Positions 10,713 to 21,253 of a DNA stretch of 64,000 bases are shown in pieces (position 1 is the first letter of the stretch; each line of letters begins with the position of its first letter). A program made the position numbers and the translations under genes. The DNA lies in assembly GCA_963920635.1 (NCBI GenBank), contig OY987300.1:56441415-56505414 (forward strand), in the 5' to 3' direction. A model generated the notes under the pieces. It did not search any database, was not told the DNA's origin, and was given only the letters and a program-made list of their open reading frames with translations. The stretch comes from Pseudeuparius sepicola (taxonomy: Eukaryota > Arthropoda > Insecta > Coleoptera > Anthribidae).

Positions 10713-11039
10713 AAAAATCAGTTTTCCACAATATCTCTAAAACCGATTTGTATTTTTTTGTTAGATTTCAATACCCTGTCTCTCAGGAATAAATCGGCTT
10801 CGGATCTAGTTTCATAAAAAAATCTTAAAATCATCCAAGAATTATCACCCTGTAGGATCATTATTCAATTATGAAATACCCTGTAATATGTTATGTATGT
10901 ATTCAACTTGGGTACCATTTGTTAAACATGTACCTCTTAAGATTAAAGTTTTCTCGGTCTAATTTGTCCTTTCCGGTCTGTATATTCACCCCCACTATTT
11001 CTTAATGTTTATTTTTAATACAATTCCACTCTTTTATAT
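10713..11039. other. Non-coding interruption inside gag
   Basis: 327 bp of AT-rich sequence with stops in the gag frame. Internal ACCCTGT motifs (near 10772, 10848 and 10880) resemble ends of the local DNA transposons. AATTTAAC occurs at both sides (10703-10710 and 11059-11066) and could be an 8-bp target duplication, but the enclosed 356 bp would not restore the gag frame. An intron is the alternative: in coding sense a T-rich tract precedes CATTAAG|GGG at the 3' side, although no strong GT donor is visible. It lies in gag of an element whose LTRs are identical. Confidence 0.5.
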
Positions 11040-11999
11040 TTATTTTTCTCTGGATCTCAATTTAACCACAGCCTGCCAACGCACCGAACTAGACCAAAAA
11101 TGCTCTATAAATTCTCTATTAAATGAGACAAAATCTGTAAAATTATTTAAATAAGCTTGGCTCCAAACACGCGCATCACCCCTAAACAAATCAATTATCA
11201 TCATTTTAAAATGGTCAAAGGAAATGTTATCCGAATTGTAACAAAACTCCAATTGTTGCATAAAATCCATTGGGTGTATGGACCCCTTATTGTCGAAAAC
11301 CGGAATACGTCTATACGTTTCGCTACTCAAACTATTTGAGTTCCTATTATTTGTACTTGTGCTGGTACCAGGTAAATTCAAATTCTGCATTGTTGCAGTA
11401 ACCACTTGAGAAATAATTCCTGCTAAATTATTATTATCTAACATAGAATTAAAATTTGTATTAAAATTTGGATAGTTATTACGATTACTATTACACTGAG
11501 AATTTAACAAATTTGTTATATTGGACGACTCTACAGTAAAATTACGAACATTGGAAGTAACATTGTTGTTATCCCTAATAAAATTATTCGACATTTCATA
11601 ACTCGGAGGTGGAATGTTATCAAACAATACATTATCAGTACACTGACGCCCCAAACTTTCTCTAGTATCTACAGTTATGTAACCCGTAGCTTCTTGGTTG
11701 GCACCAGCTTCATCGTTTTGCAAACTACGCCCCAATGCGGGCGATTGAAGATCAGCACACCTAGCTCCTTCGCCTGGTTGGCCCACCAACGAACTCCTGT
11801 TGCGAAATGCACCCCTTCCACGACTTGGGGACATTGGCGCCGACAAAGATTCAGATAATCTAGGCCTACCTTGGATGGGCGGCGTTACCGTAGGTCCTAC
11901 TGGTGGTTGTGACGATGGTGACGTCACACGTCTTACGGCTCCAGACCCCGGTAGTGGTCCATTGCTCCTCAAACTATATCTCTGACCTTGATCCATCAT
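11040..11999 (-). pseudogene. gag: gag, 5' segment
   Basis: A 319-codon frame starting at the second codon-sized ATG pair after a short leader (ATGATG at 11999). The first about 130 residues are Pro/Ser/Arg-rich and disordered-looking, followed by an Asn-rich stretch. A capsid-like part ends the frame: RIPVFDNKGSIHPMDFMQQL, then DLFRGDARVWSQAYL and FIEHFWSS, typical of retrotransposon Gag. It stops at TAA (11042-11040) inside the capsid domain; the rest of the domain resumes at 10712 in the same frame. Confidence 0.85.
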
Positions 12000-12040
12000 T
12001 TACGACAAAAAACCTCCTGCCACACGTGGGGGCGACAAGT
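12000..12040 (-). other. Retrotransposon leader / primer-binding region
   Basis: Only 41 bases separate the 5' LTR from the gag ATG. Read in coding sense it starts ACTTGTCGCCCCCACGTGTG. A primer-binding site normally begins with TGG near the LTR. The nearest match here (TTGTCGCCC...) lacks it, and a TGG occurs only about 20 nt in, so the priming tRNA cannot be assigned. Confidence 0.4.
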
Positions 12041-12478
12041 TGCGCTGAGACTCGGGGGTTGGGCTTCAGACAGGAGGGAAAAAACGTGGATGGATGTCAA
12101 ATTAGTAACGGTTTTTATTTTCTATTTTCGTTTACAGCCTTGCTGCTCACCAGCTCTGAAGTAAGACATACCGATTGCAGGAATTACTTCGATTTTAACT
12201 AGTTCTAACTCACCTGATACCAGGCACAGCGATCGTACTTTTAAGAAAAATCTGTCCCTTGACACCCTGAAGGTTATCAGAGCGTGGGTTGCTCGGCCGC
12301 CGCAAAACGTCGAATACCTGAACCGCGAAAGGCGAAACCAAAAAATGTAGTTCACGGCAAAAAATATATTCGACGCCAATCCGACGGTCAAGTGGTACCG
12401 CTAGCGCCATCAGGCGGCGAATCACCCAACTTAGACACACAGAGGCTATTCTAAAAACCAAAACTATGTTCTGGTACA
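12041..12478 (-). repeat. 5' LTR of the Ty3/gypsy element
   Basis: 438 bp, apparently identical to the LTR at 6551-6988. It should contain the promoter. It abuts GTAT at 12479-12482, the right copy of the target duplication. Confidence 0.93.
12361..12370 (-). promoter_or_regulatory. TATA-like motif in the 5' LTR
   Basis: The minus strand reads AATATATTTT, about 110 bases into the LTR in coding sense. It is the best TATA-box candidate in the U3 region; no transcription start can be seen from sequence. Confidence 0.3.
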
Positions 12479-12769
12479 GTATAATCAGAAATAACGGAGC
12501 TACAGAGATCTGATGTAATAGCAAAAAATCACTCTTTTCAAAATATGTAGTGAGCCATGAACTTTTTTAAAAATCCAAAAGGGGGATTAGATTCAGCATT
12601 CAAAACTGCAATTCTTTCCCCAGTTAACCTTTGTTCTAGGTCTGCTAGTTTCCGAGATCCCCATAGTGGGAATCGAAACTCACCCTGTGTATAATGTAGA
12701 GGGTAGCACTAAATTGTAGAGCTTTTAAAGAAAAACAAAAGTGCCTTCCTTTTACAAGAAGAAGAAACT

Positions 12770-12982
12770 ATGATCTTGTTGATGCGTATACCCTCGCATT
12801 TGTGCTCCGTCACTGCAGTTGTTGAGCCACGACACTTTCCAGAAGAAAACTCTGGTCACAATCACAATCATCCTAAAAGGGAGGGTATGGAAGCAGATAA
12901 TAGGACACTGGCACCTGTGAATGTGATTATATCGAAAAAGCCTAATGATGTTACGGGCCGTCTGAGATCCGTTAACAAGTAG
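12770..12982 (+). pseudogene. Possible zinc-finger (FLYWCH-like) exon relic
   Basis: A 70-codon frame contains HLCSVTAVVE and, downstream, GHNHNHPKRE. A Cys-containing strand followed by an HNH-type ending is the pattern at the end of FLYWCH zinc fingers in insect chromatin and transposon-derived proteins. The usual FLYW start is not recognisable and only one Cys aligns, so this is a weak resemblance; a chance ORF is quite possible. Confidence 0.2.
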
Positions 12983-13384
12983 ATTAGTATTTCTATGATC
13001 TACGATTTTTTTGTATAGATGTTCTAACGTTTAACATATACCTAGATTTATAATAATTTTTTGTTTGGGTTTAGTGATGGTTCAATTAAGTGAAATTTTC
13101 TGGCTTTGTACTATCAAAATGTGGGTGGGGTTCGGAATGGAACCCACGAACCAGTCTATGCTACAATGTAATTATGACATAATTGGTCTCTCCGTGTCCT
13201 ATGACTACAACCATCTCTGATTAGGAAATCATGTCTATATAGAAAGAATAGAGATATTGTGTGCTACTGGTTTATGCGGAGGGGGAGAGTACTGATAGCG
13301 ATAAACTAAAGTACTATGTTAAACAAAATTATTTTCCCACGAATACCAGCAAATAATAATTTCCTCACTTAAGAATTTTAATTT

Positions 13385-14240
13385 TTGTTGCGTATGTGCA
13401 GCCTCCTGTTTGGGTAATTGACACTGAAAATAAGTTAGAATATCTGCTCTCTTTGGATATTATATACAATTGCAGAGTCTTAATAATGGGTGACTTCAAC
13501 ATTCCCAATTTGCAAGATATTTAGATAATAACTGTCTAAACATTCTTGTATGAGGGCTCTCTTAATGGAGATTGGAATTTCTTGGACGCAGTCGCTAATG
13601 TTGACCATAGGCGTCGGACTTTATGCCACCATTTCAGTAAATTAATGGACATTTATGGCTTTTCTGAAGAAGAGGTTGGGGATGCCAATATAGGAAACCA
13701 AAGATGACAGCTGGACCTGATTTAATACCATCTTTTACCGTCAGAGATTGTGCTGTCGTTTTTTGGAAGCCTCTTCAAAAGTTGTTTAACCTTTGTTCAA
13801 AATTTAAAAAAATCCCACAAACCTCAAAAGTTTGTCCGGTTTGGACAATTTTGAGAAAGTGCGCAACATCGATTTTTGAAATATTGTATCTTTAAGCAGA
13901 CCGGCACCTCGGCACCCTCGGCAGCTAACTCCTCATTCCGAGTTGTTGAAAGAGTATGAGTTTATTTATTGGGACATGCGTTGTCAGTACCTGGGCCAAG
14001 CTTTTCTGTTTAATTTAATCGACAAAAACCTTGATTGTCAAGGCATCTTATCTCGATTACAGTTTAATGTACCCCGCATAACATCTAGACAGTTTCGAAC
14101 GTTCTTTCTTACTTACTCAAAGAATGAATGTTTTGAGGTACTCTACCCTATATAGAATATGTGAAACTCACAACAAAAGACAAATATAGATTATGTCGAT
14201 TTCTGCATTGCAACATAACTTGCGTTAAGAGAGCTTTCCT
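13385..14240 (+). pseudogene. Decayed CR1/Jockey-like LINE (endonuclease and RT fragments)
   Basis: Three blocks in order on the plus strand. Around 13430-13520 is NCRVLIMGDFNIPNL, the GDFN motif of the apurinic-like endonuclease. At 13704-13895 is MTAGPDLIPSF...RDCAVVFWKPL...FNLC, the N-terminal RT region (the GPDGIPS and PL..LFN signature). At 13943-14155 is NLIDKNLDCQGILSRLQFNVPR...FRTFF, the C-terminal thumb/tail found in CR1 and Jockey-type LINEs. The RT palm with the catalytic FADD is missing between blocks 2 and 3, and stops and frame changes separate them. It is an old, internally deleted copy. Confidence 0.8.
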
Positions 14241-14494
14241 GGCGAATGTCAGTTAGCTATGCACCGGATCATAAATTGTGGCAATATAGAATTCACATAT
14301 TCAGTCATAAAGTCATGAAAAATTCTACTTCCTCATAATATTTTCCAACTATATCTGACAAACATGAAAATTATTTACTTTGCTACTGAGGAGACAGAAT
14401 ACCTATAATATAATACCTATAATATTTATATGGGTAAATTTGTATTAGTACATACATACTTAAAATTCCTTAAATATTGGTTCTTTAAAATGTA

Positions 14495-15032
14495 CAGGGT
14501 GTCCCATTTTGGGTGTTTTTGGGTGTTTTTCTCAAAAATCTCGGTTATTATTAAAGCTAGAGGGTTGCGGTTTTCACATTACTGTACTACTTTTTTGGCT
14601 TTATTTTTATAGATTTTTTGGCGTAGAATCGAATGGAATAATTAGTTTTTTGGTAGCGTTAATAGTTTTTGAGATATGAACCAAAGTTATATATTTTTTT
14701 AAATGGAAACCATAGTTTATATCTCAAAAACTATTAACGCTACCAAAAAACTAATTATTCCATTCGATTCTACGCCAAAAAATCTATAAAAATAGTTGAT
14801 TAAATTTGTCGATATAAATATATAAGTTGTAGCCAGGAGAGAGGTTTCCAAAAAATCGAAAATTTCAGTCCTGCGCCAATGCGCGGAAACTATAAAACTT
14901 ATCTAAAATCTGATTGGTCTACCAAATTCCTCTCAAAAAAGTAATAGTAGTGAAAACCGCAACCCTCTAGCTTTAATAATAGCCGAGATTTTTGAGAAAA
15001 ACACCCAAAAACACCCAAAATGGGACACCTTG
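14495..15032. mobile_element. Foldback element with TA target (family D)
   Basis: It begins TA|CAGGGTGTCCC and ends GGGACACCTTG|TA. The left arm (14495-14690) is repeated inverted in the right arm (14715-15032), including the TTTTGGTAGCGTTAATAG block beside the centre and the AGCTAGAGGGTTGCGG block. The right arm carries about 130 extra bases (about 14797-14940). There is no coding capacity. It is a non-autonomous Tc1/mariner-type element by its target and termini. Confidence 0.8.
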
Positions 15033-15279
15033 TACCAAGGAACTTTATCTTCAGCTCGCTTGGCATATAAGGTATGCCTGTTTTAAGTATATAGTTATAT
15101 AGAATTCAAATTAATTTCGAGTAACCATTAATCATTTGCTACAAACACTTTCTGGTTACGGTTTGTTATGTACTCTAGTATATTTATTACTTTTATGCGT
15201 TTACGTTTTAATTTTCTTTGTGTTTTTCGGTAGCAGGAAAGTTACATAAACCATTCCAAACCACTGACTATGATCTCCG
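15033..15279. other. AT-rich spacer
   Basis: No gene or repeat terminus recognised. Confidence 0.4.
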
Positions 15280-15790
15280 CCACTTTCTTCGCCCAATAAA
15301 TAACATAAACCCGTCCGTGGCAGGCAGATTTTTTTGTCGGCGCGTCATTCCAACAAGTCCCTTTGTGCTTTCTCCGGCTAATAGCTCATCTGGAATTTCT
15401 CTCGGTCTATATATTACGCAACTTTCACAAAAGCCGCCCTTTCTGTATTTTCACCTTCGCCATTAGCAAAAAATCCATCTCTCCCGCGGGGGCCCCATGT
15501 GAACCTCCGGAATACCTTGCAGCGCCATCAATCAGGCCCCAGACCCTCCCTTAACGTCTCAATGTGTTCCTTTCCAGCCATTACACATTAATCTTGGCCG
15601 AGGTCTTTGTTGGTGCTGCCGTGAACCGTGCCCGGCCGCCGTTCCCCTGCTTTCAAATTGTAATTGCTCCGCGGGCGATACACTGAAGTGGTTGCGGAAT
15701 TATGGCGGAGTTATCGTTTTTTATTGGGAGCGGTTGCATTTATTGCAGCGTGCATTCGGCATGCGAGGCAGTAAAAATGCCACAACATTA
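15280..15790. other. GC-rich island
   Basis: About 500 bp with CpG-rich blocks (CCCGCGGGGGCCCC near 15483, and CCCGGCCGCCG near 15632) alternating with homeodomain-like TTATTG and TAATTG words. There are no flanking repeats and no recognisable protein in any frame. Confidence 0.4.
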
Positions 15791-16479
15791 ATTTCTCGAT
15801 TGGATTCAGATGTCATCTTGTGAAGACGACGATAGAAAATATGCGGGGTGGAGTGGCATCCGGTTTCTAAATGAGGGTCCTAAACTATCTCGTTGTCGTA
15901 AAAGATATAATTTGATCATTTATATCTTTACATCATTTATATATTTAGCTTTTGAGATACCTACAAGGAGTGAAGAGTTGGTTGAATTAGAAGGGAGATT
16001 TATGATGATATCAAAATACTTACACATATTTTTTATACGTCAATCAATAATTTATTTTGAATAAAGAGTGTTGAGAAAAATTATTCTAAAAAGTATCAAG
16101 AGAAAGATTGATAGAGATTGTGTTGATGTTTTATCCATAAATTTGTCATTTATAGGTAATAGTATAATCCAGAGAGGGATTACAAGACATTTTAGTCCCG
16201 TGGCATATACTTACGATATGTGAAAAACATAACTTGAACTTCACTCTCAAGAAACTAAAAATTAGTCTAGAATATTTTAGTTGCTACCTTTCCTACTTAA
16301 ATAGTACCTACCAAAGGCTAAAATATTTTATTCTATTGTGACTAAAAGTGGCATTTTATAGACCCTAAAATAAGCGAAGTGTATCTTTTAGTTCCTGCGG
16401 TGCAAAAAATGTTATTATGTTGCAATTCTGTAATTAATCTATATTTTGACCCTATGTACCTACTGGGTCATTCAAACTC
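15791..16479. other. AT-rich DNA, nothing recognised
   Basis: Only short ORFs of no recognisable content. Confidence 0.4.
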
Positions 16480-18340
16480 CATGTTCTATATTTTCGACAA
16501 ACAAGGGAAAAATATATATGTAGAGGGGTGTTAAATGAGACAAAGAGAAAAGTAAATAAAGAAAGAAATTAAAAATTTTTGACAACCGATGTAACGAGCA
16601 TATATTATATACCCGCCCCTTCTTCTTTGGAATGGAAGTGTTGTCACACTTTGTTTAGATTAAAAAATATGGGTAATAAAATATTCGGAATTTCACTTTT
16701 AACACCCTGTAACCTGTAACTCGAGATATACCAAAAACTTGGCATCATGGGAATTATTAATTATTTTGAAATTCAACTTTGGTGTTAACTTTCCCTATAT
16801 GCCCAAAGTGACATATAAAAAATAATATCGCTAAAAATGGGCTTATTTGCTAAAATTTCAAAAAGTGTTATTTGAAAAAGTTTTTTGTCATTTTTTAATA
16901 TCAATCTTTGAATTTTTTGAAAATGTAGAACTTATAATTTCGAAAAACTATTTTAGGTAGGCATATGAAAAGTTTTATCATTCTATTAACTTTTTATTAC
17001 TAAATATAGATAGGAGTGTGTGTTTTTCAAAAAAAATATTACGGATTTAAAATTATGTTTATGTTTGATGCAAAGTTCATGTACCTCTATTGTCAAATAT
17101 TTAGGAGATAAATTTATTTACATTAAATGTTCCAGTACTAAAAGACTAATAGACTAAATTATCAACTATTTCAGGTGTCCTTGCTCCTTAGAAATACTGA
17201 ATTCTAATTAGATAGGTGAATTACTTAGTTTGGTTAATTTATTGTCATTTTAGCATCAATTTAGTAGATACTGAAAAATATAATGTTAATAAATTTATAT
17301 CCTAAATGCTTGACGGTACCTGTACTTTGCATCACCATACTTTGCATCACACATAACAGAATTTTATTTACATACAGAGTGTCTCACTTAACAGTGAAAC
17401 AACCTTATACTTTAATTTTTAACCGACAAGAACGAAATTTTTAGCAAAGGTAAACGGCATTGTTGCCTACTTATTTACAAAAAATTAGTCGCCTACTCCA
17501 AAGTCAAAGCCACCTGCGATGCCACAATAATTGAGGCTAAAAATCCAAAATAGTCCAATAATAGCAATTTAATAATTTCCTCTGCGTTTAGATAAGTGTT
17601 CCATGGAAGTTTTGAAGACAAGTCGTTTGCTGTCATGTCTATTGTCATTCGTTGCTTTAAAAACTTCCTTGGCATACTATTCTAAACACAGGAAATTATT
17701 AAATTGCTATTTTTGGACTTTCTTTTTTTATTTAATATTTTTTGATTTTGACAAAATTTTGGATTTAGGGTTCTGGGACGAATGTGAACAACTTTTCTTA
17801 GTAAATTTTTTGGAAGAAAAAAGGCCTAATATGACTTTAGGATTTTTAGCCTCGATTGTAACGTCGCAGGTGGCTTTGATTTCGGAATAGGCAACTATTT
17901 TTTGGAAATAAGTAGGCAACAGTGCCACCTACCTTTGGTAAAAATTTCGTTCTGTTCGGTTAAAAATTAAAGAAGCTATAAGGTTGTTTCACTATTAGGT
18001 GAAACACTGTATATCATATTCTTTTGAAAATGACATATTTTATAGATATTCAGTAATAAAAAGTGAATAGAAATGCTATAGAGCTTGCAAAGTTAGGAGT
18101 TATTAAAATTTTCAGAAATCTCATAGACATTGAAAAATTGCAAAAAACTATAGATACATTTTAATATAGAGGGCTCAAAAATATGGTTCACTTATTAAAT
18201 TAAAATTGAAAGAAATTTTATTTTTTAAATGCCATTTTTGACAGATAGCAAAAGTCACATGACTTGTTCAAATGAGTCATTTTTCAACTTTCTAAAGCAA
18301 AAGGTAATCCCAAAATTAAATTTCAATATGTAGAGCACAC
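16480..18340. repeat. Old diverged foldback repeat (family J), interrupted
   Basis: The block around 18160-18320 (gagtcatttttcaact, aaaggtaatccc) resembles 23905-24090. The block around 16735-16860 (atcgctaaaaatgggctta, ccaaagt) resembles the same region inverted. ACACCCTGTAAC near 16703 looks like a transposon terminus. It seems to be an old inverted-arm element into which the better-preserved element at 17375-18009 inserted. Boundaries are uncertain. Confidence 0.4.
17375..18009. mobile_element. Foldback element with TA target (family E)
   Basis: It starts TA|CAGAGTGTCTCACTTAAC and ends AGGTGAAACACTG|TA. Both ends share the inverted block GTGAAACAACCTTATA, and the arms continue inward through GAACGAAATTTTTA and the GCCACCTGCGA block. 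635 bp, no coding capacity. Confidence 0.8.
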
Positions 18341-18847
18341 TGCGTATCCTTGTAGGTATTACGAGCATAAGCACAGCTTAGTCAATAAAAGCTGTGGCAT
18401 AAGTTTATGAACAAAAACGGCACAATTTTCTTAGATAATATTCAGTTGTTTTTATAGCAACCATGTTTCTAATTGTGGAAAATTAGAAATCACTTTTGTT
18501 AAAAAAATATTATTCAAGCATGAAAAATTTGTTTTCTAGCAAAAATTAAGAATTTTGAACTTAATAGCAGAACGTTGACAGATCTATACACTGTGTAAAA
18601 CAGGAATACTTATAGATTGCACCAGAACGACTTATTGTACCTACTTACTTTTCTTACTAAGCGTTTTTGACTGATGCTTAGATAAACTTTCACACCCTGT
18701 TATTAAGCGTTTTTGAAACTATTATGTTCATAATAATTTTTTGATTAAAATGAGGTCAGTTTTATTTAATAAGATTTACAACTGGGACACCATGTATATC
18801 CAGCCGTTTTTTTTATTGCCCGTGCAATTGGGCATAAAATAATATAT
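18341..18847. other. AT-rich DNA, nothing recognised
   Basis: No supported feature apart from a CACACCCTGTTA motif near 18692 resembling transposon ends. Confidence 0.4.
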
Positions 18848-18855
18848 GTCTTTTG

Positions 18856-19459
18856 CAGTGATGTAATGTATCGAGACACATGTATCTAGATACTGTATCT
18901 AGATACATTTTATGTACCTAGATACATATCTACATACTTACAAAAATCAGGATCTGCTTTAGTATCTGGATCCTTTCGAAAGTATCTAGATACTAGATAC
19001 ATTTTTAGCCAAGATGCCAATGCGTGACGTGCCTATATTTAAATTTAAAAAATAAACAATACAAATAATAAAATGGAGTGAGATTTAGTGATTTTTGAAA
19101 ATACCGTACATAAAGTACCTACTCAGTGCTCACTTTGGAGTGACGTACCCGGTAAACTGCTAATCCACAACTTGTTTTGATCAGTGACAATCTAAACATT
19201 CGTCTAAAGAGTTCTACTTTACCTACACACACACTTGTTTCATAAATATCTAAGTAGGTAAGTATATTGATTGCCTTATGAGGTCTGAAATTTTCTTAAT
19301 TAACTGATAGTATTTGAAAGTATCTGGAAGTATCTAGATACTTTTTAACGTATCTGTATCTGTACCCAGATACTTTCGAATGTATCGGTATCTGTATCTA
19401 GATACATCTGGACAGTATCTGTATCTAGATACCGAAAAAATGTATCTGTTACATCACTG
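18856..19459. mobile_element. hAT-type MITE made of TATCTAGATAC repeats
   Basis: It starts CAGTGATGTAAT and ends GTTACATCACTG, and is flanked by a perfect 8-bp duplication GTCTTTTG (18848-18855 and 19460-19467). The subterminal regions at both ends contain many copies of the palindromic word GTATCTAGATAC, such as a transposase could bind. The middle is AT-rich and non-coding. An 8-bp duplication and CAG-type terminal repeats are diagnostic of hAT elements. 604 bp. Confidence 0.9.
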
Positions 19460-19610
19460 GTCTTTTGCCATTTTGCATTATAAAACTAATAGATTTTGTG
19501 TAAAAAAATTAAATTGCTGTCCCGAAGAAATCATTTAATTTGTAATATCTTTTATGGTCCTCAAAAACCACAATCCTACAAAAGGCGGAACCCGTATAGG
19601 CGCCTTTACT

Positions 19611-19953
19611 AAAATCGAGCAACTCTTACGCCTGGCGTAAACAAGAGCACGTGCGTTGAGATATTCGCCAGGGACCGCACTGAGGCACGACCTTTATTTA
19701 ATTTTAGTTTTACAATAATTATTGTTTACATCAAAATATTTCAGAAAATAATTATTGGCTTAATTAAAATGGTTCAAAACATCCATAAAATTATTTGTGG
19801 CAGTGTCTAAATAGCTGAAAACAACAAGATAAAACCGCATAACTACACTTTTGCGATCGAGCCGGGCGAAATTTTATAGCCTACCCGACCAATCGCGGAT
19901 CGTCATTGAACACGTGGTTTTATTTACGCCAGGCGCACGGATTGCTCGATTTT
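19611..19953. mobile_element. Small inverted-repeat element (family R)
   Basis: AAATCGAGCAACTCTTACGC at the left is matched inverted at the right (GCGCACGGATTGCTCGATTT), and the similarity continues inward about 50 bp through GCCTGGCGTAAA and CACGTG words. The target duplication is not clear. It directly abuts the larger foldback element starting at 19956. Confidence 0.55.
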
Positions 19954-19955
19954 GC

Positions 19956-20817
19956 GGACCGGGAGATAGTGACAGATTTTTTGACGTGATTTTACTCAGT
20001 ATGCCTTGCAAAGGGCATTATGTGGCACATATTCTCACAATAATAAGGTATGAATCAGAGAGTCATCCTGGGTTCTTCATGTGAAAAACTGAGTTTTCAA
20101 TTATTCGAAAAATATGCGTTTTGATATGATTTTATACAGGCTGCCATGTGTTTTATAACGTAGTTCAAAATAGAAAATTCCTCGGAAATCCATAGGCATA
20201 CCGTTAGGGTGGGTCCAAAGGGCTATTATTGCCACGTGTTCTTGTATTTTAATAATTAATTTTTCCACGTTTATGAACAGGCTGCCAATGAGAAGTATGC
20301 AAGTTCTTATTATGAAAATGCTGAAAAAGGATGGCATACCTTTCGCGCATGTCCAAGTACACTTTACATCGAATAACTCGTTTAAATGATTAAATAACAT
20401 TAAATTTAAACAGTACTTGGACATGCGCGAAAGGTATGCCATCCTTTTTTCAGCATTTTCATAATAAGAACTTGCATAATTCTCATTGGCAACCTATTCA
20501 GAAACGTGGAAAAATGAATTATTAAAATACAAGATCACGTGGCAATAATAGCCCTTTGGACCCACCCTAACGGTATGCCTATGGTTTTCCGAGGAATTTT
20601 CTATTTTGAACTTCATTATAAAACACATGGCAGCCTGTATAAAATCATATCAAAACGCATATTTTTCGAATAATTGAAAACTCAGTTTTTCACATGAAGA
20701 ACCCAGGATGACTCTCTGATTCATACCTTATTATTGTGAGAATATGTGCCACATAATGCCCTTTGCAAGGCATACTGAGTAAAATCACGTCCAAAAATCT
20801 GTCACTATCTCCCGGTC
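19956..20817. mobile_element. Foldback element, family F copy 1
   Basis: It runs from GGACCGGGAGATAGTGACAG to its inverse at 20817. The whole 862 bp is one large hairpin with its centre near 20390. The left arm has point differences from the right arm. A second copy is at 34663-35526. Small ORFs in the arms are by-products. No target duplication was recognised, so the superfamily is open. Confidence 0.8.
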
Positions 20818-20819
20818 TA

Positions 20820-21240
20820 TTAGTATAGATCTTTCTATTTTCAGCGCACATCGCGAAAACTGCAAAATTGAACCCCGGCCCATAAAATGCTACCTTCCAT
20901 CCCGCGGCGCACCTGTGCCCCGTGCCGCAGCCTCGCAATCAATTCCCGCGGGTGCCTAAATCTTGGCGGGCCCCCATTGGCCGCCTCGGGGGTAATTCGG
21001 TTAATGGCGCCCCGCGGCGCTGCGCCCCCGCCGCCCCGCCGCCCCGTAAGTCTCCGCTCATGAGGAGTAATGGCCGGCGGGCGGCGAGGGGGCCGCAGCG
21101 GCGGGGTGCCCGGGGGTTGGTCGAGGTAGGCGGCGGCGGTACCCGTGTTCCGTTCTGCAGAAGAAAGTCAAAATTACGATTTGAAATATCGTTGGTCGCC
21201 TGAAGAGCGGGGTCCATGGTAAAATGCGAACCCAGTTGGG
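20820..21240. other. GC-rich island
   Basis: Very CpG-rich, including CCGCGGCGCTGCGCCCCCGC near 21011-21030 and several CGG runs. ORFs on both strands are Arg/Pro/Ala-rich, as composition predicts. It lies between two repeats (family F and the hAT MITE at 21254) but is not part of either. Confidence 0.45.
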
Positions 21241-21253
21241 ACACTGATACAAC

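Larger units (their letters stand above)
6551..12478 (-). mobile_element. Ty3/gypsy LTR retrotransposon
   Basis: A 5,928-bp element transcribed on the minus strand. It has two 438-bp LTRs (6551-6988 and 12041-12478) that look identical line by line, each bounded by TG...CA in coding sense. It is flanked by a 4-bp direct repeat GTAT (6547-6550 and 12479-12482). The uninterrupted target TTTTTCTGTATAATCAG is preserved in the sister foldback copies near 48045 and 57655, which confirms the insertion point. Order in coding sense: 5' LTR, short leader, gag, protease, reverse transcriptase, RNase H, integrase, 3' LTR. There is no envelope ORF. Identical LTRs imply recent insertion, yet gag is interrupted and integrase carries a frame change. 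Confidence 0.95.
4634..12687 (+). mobile_element. Mariner-type foldback element, copy 1, split by later insertions
   Basis: The element begins with TA|CAGGGTGAG at 4634 and ends with CTCACCCTG-like sequence at 12687, with the right-hand TA altered to TG. Two long arms (about 4634-5195, and 5480-5838 continuing at 6489-6546 and 12483-12687) are inverted repeats of each other and flank a core carrying the end of a transposase gene. It lies in the opposite orientation to the copies at 46754-48268 and 56397-57873. A SINE with a neighbouring repeat (about 5839-6488) and a Ty3/gypsy element (6551-12478) interrupt the right arm. Removing them would leave an element of about 1.5 kb, like the other copies. 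TA target and CAGGG termini are typical of Tc1/mariner elements. Confidence 0.85.

Noticed and set aside
13110..13215. tRNA-like GGGGTTCGGAATGG segment
   Set aside because: No A box at the right distance and no cloverleaf by eye.
19851..20084. 77-codon ORF repeated at 20690-20938 on the other strand
   Set aside because: The duplication is simply the two arms of the foldback element.
20922..21252. Overlapping Arg/Pro/Ala-rich ORFs on both strands
   Set aside because: Typical artefact of a CpG-rich island; no motif.
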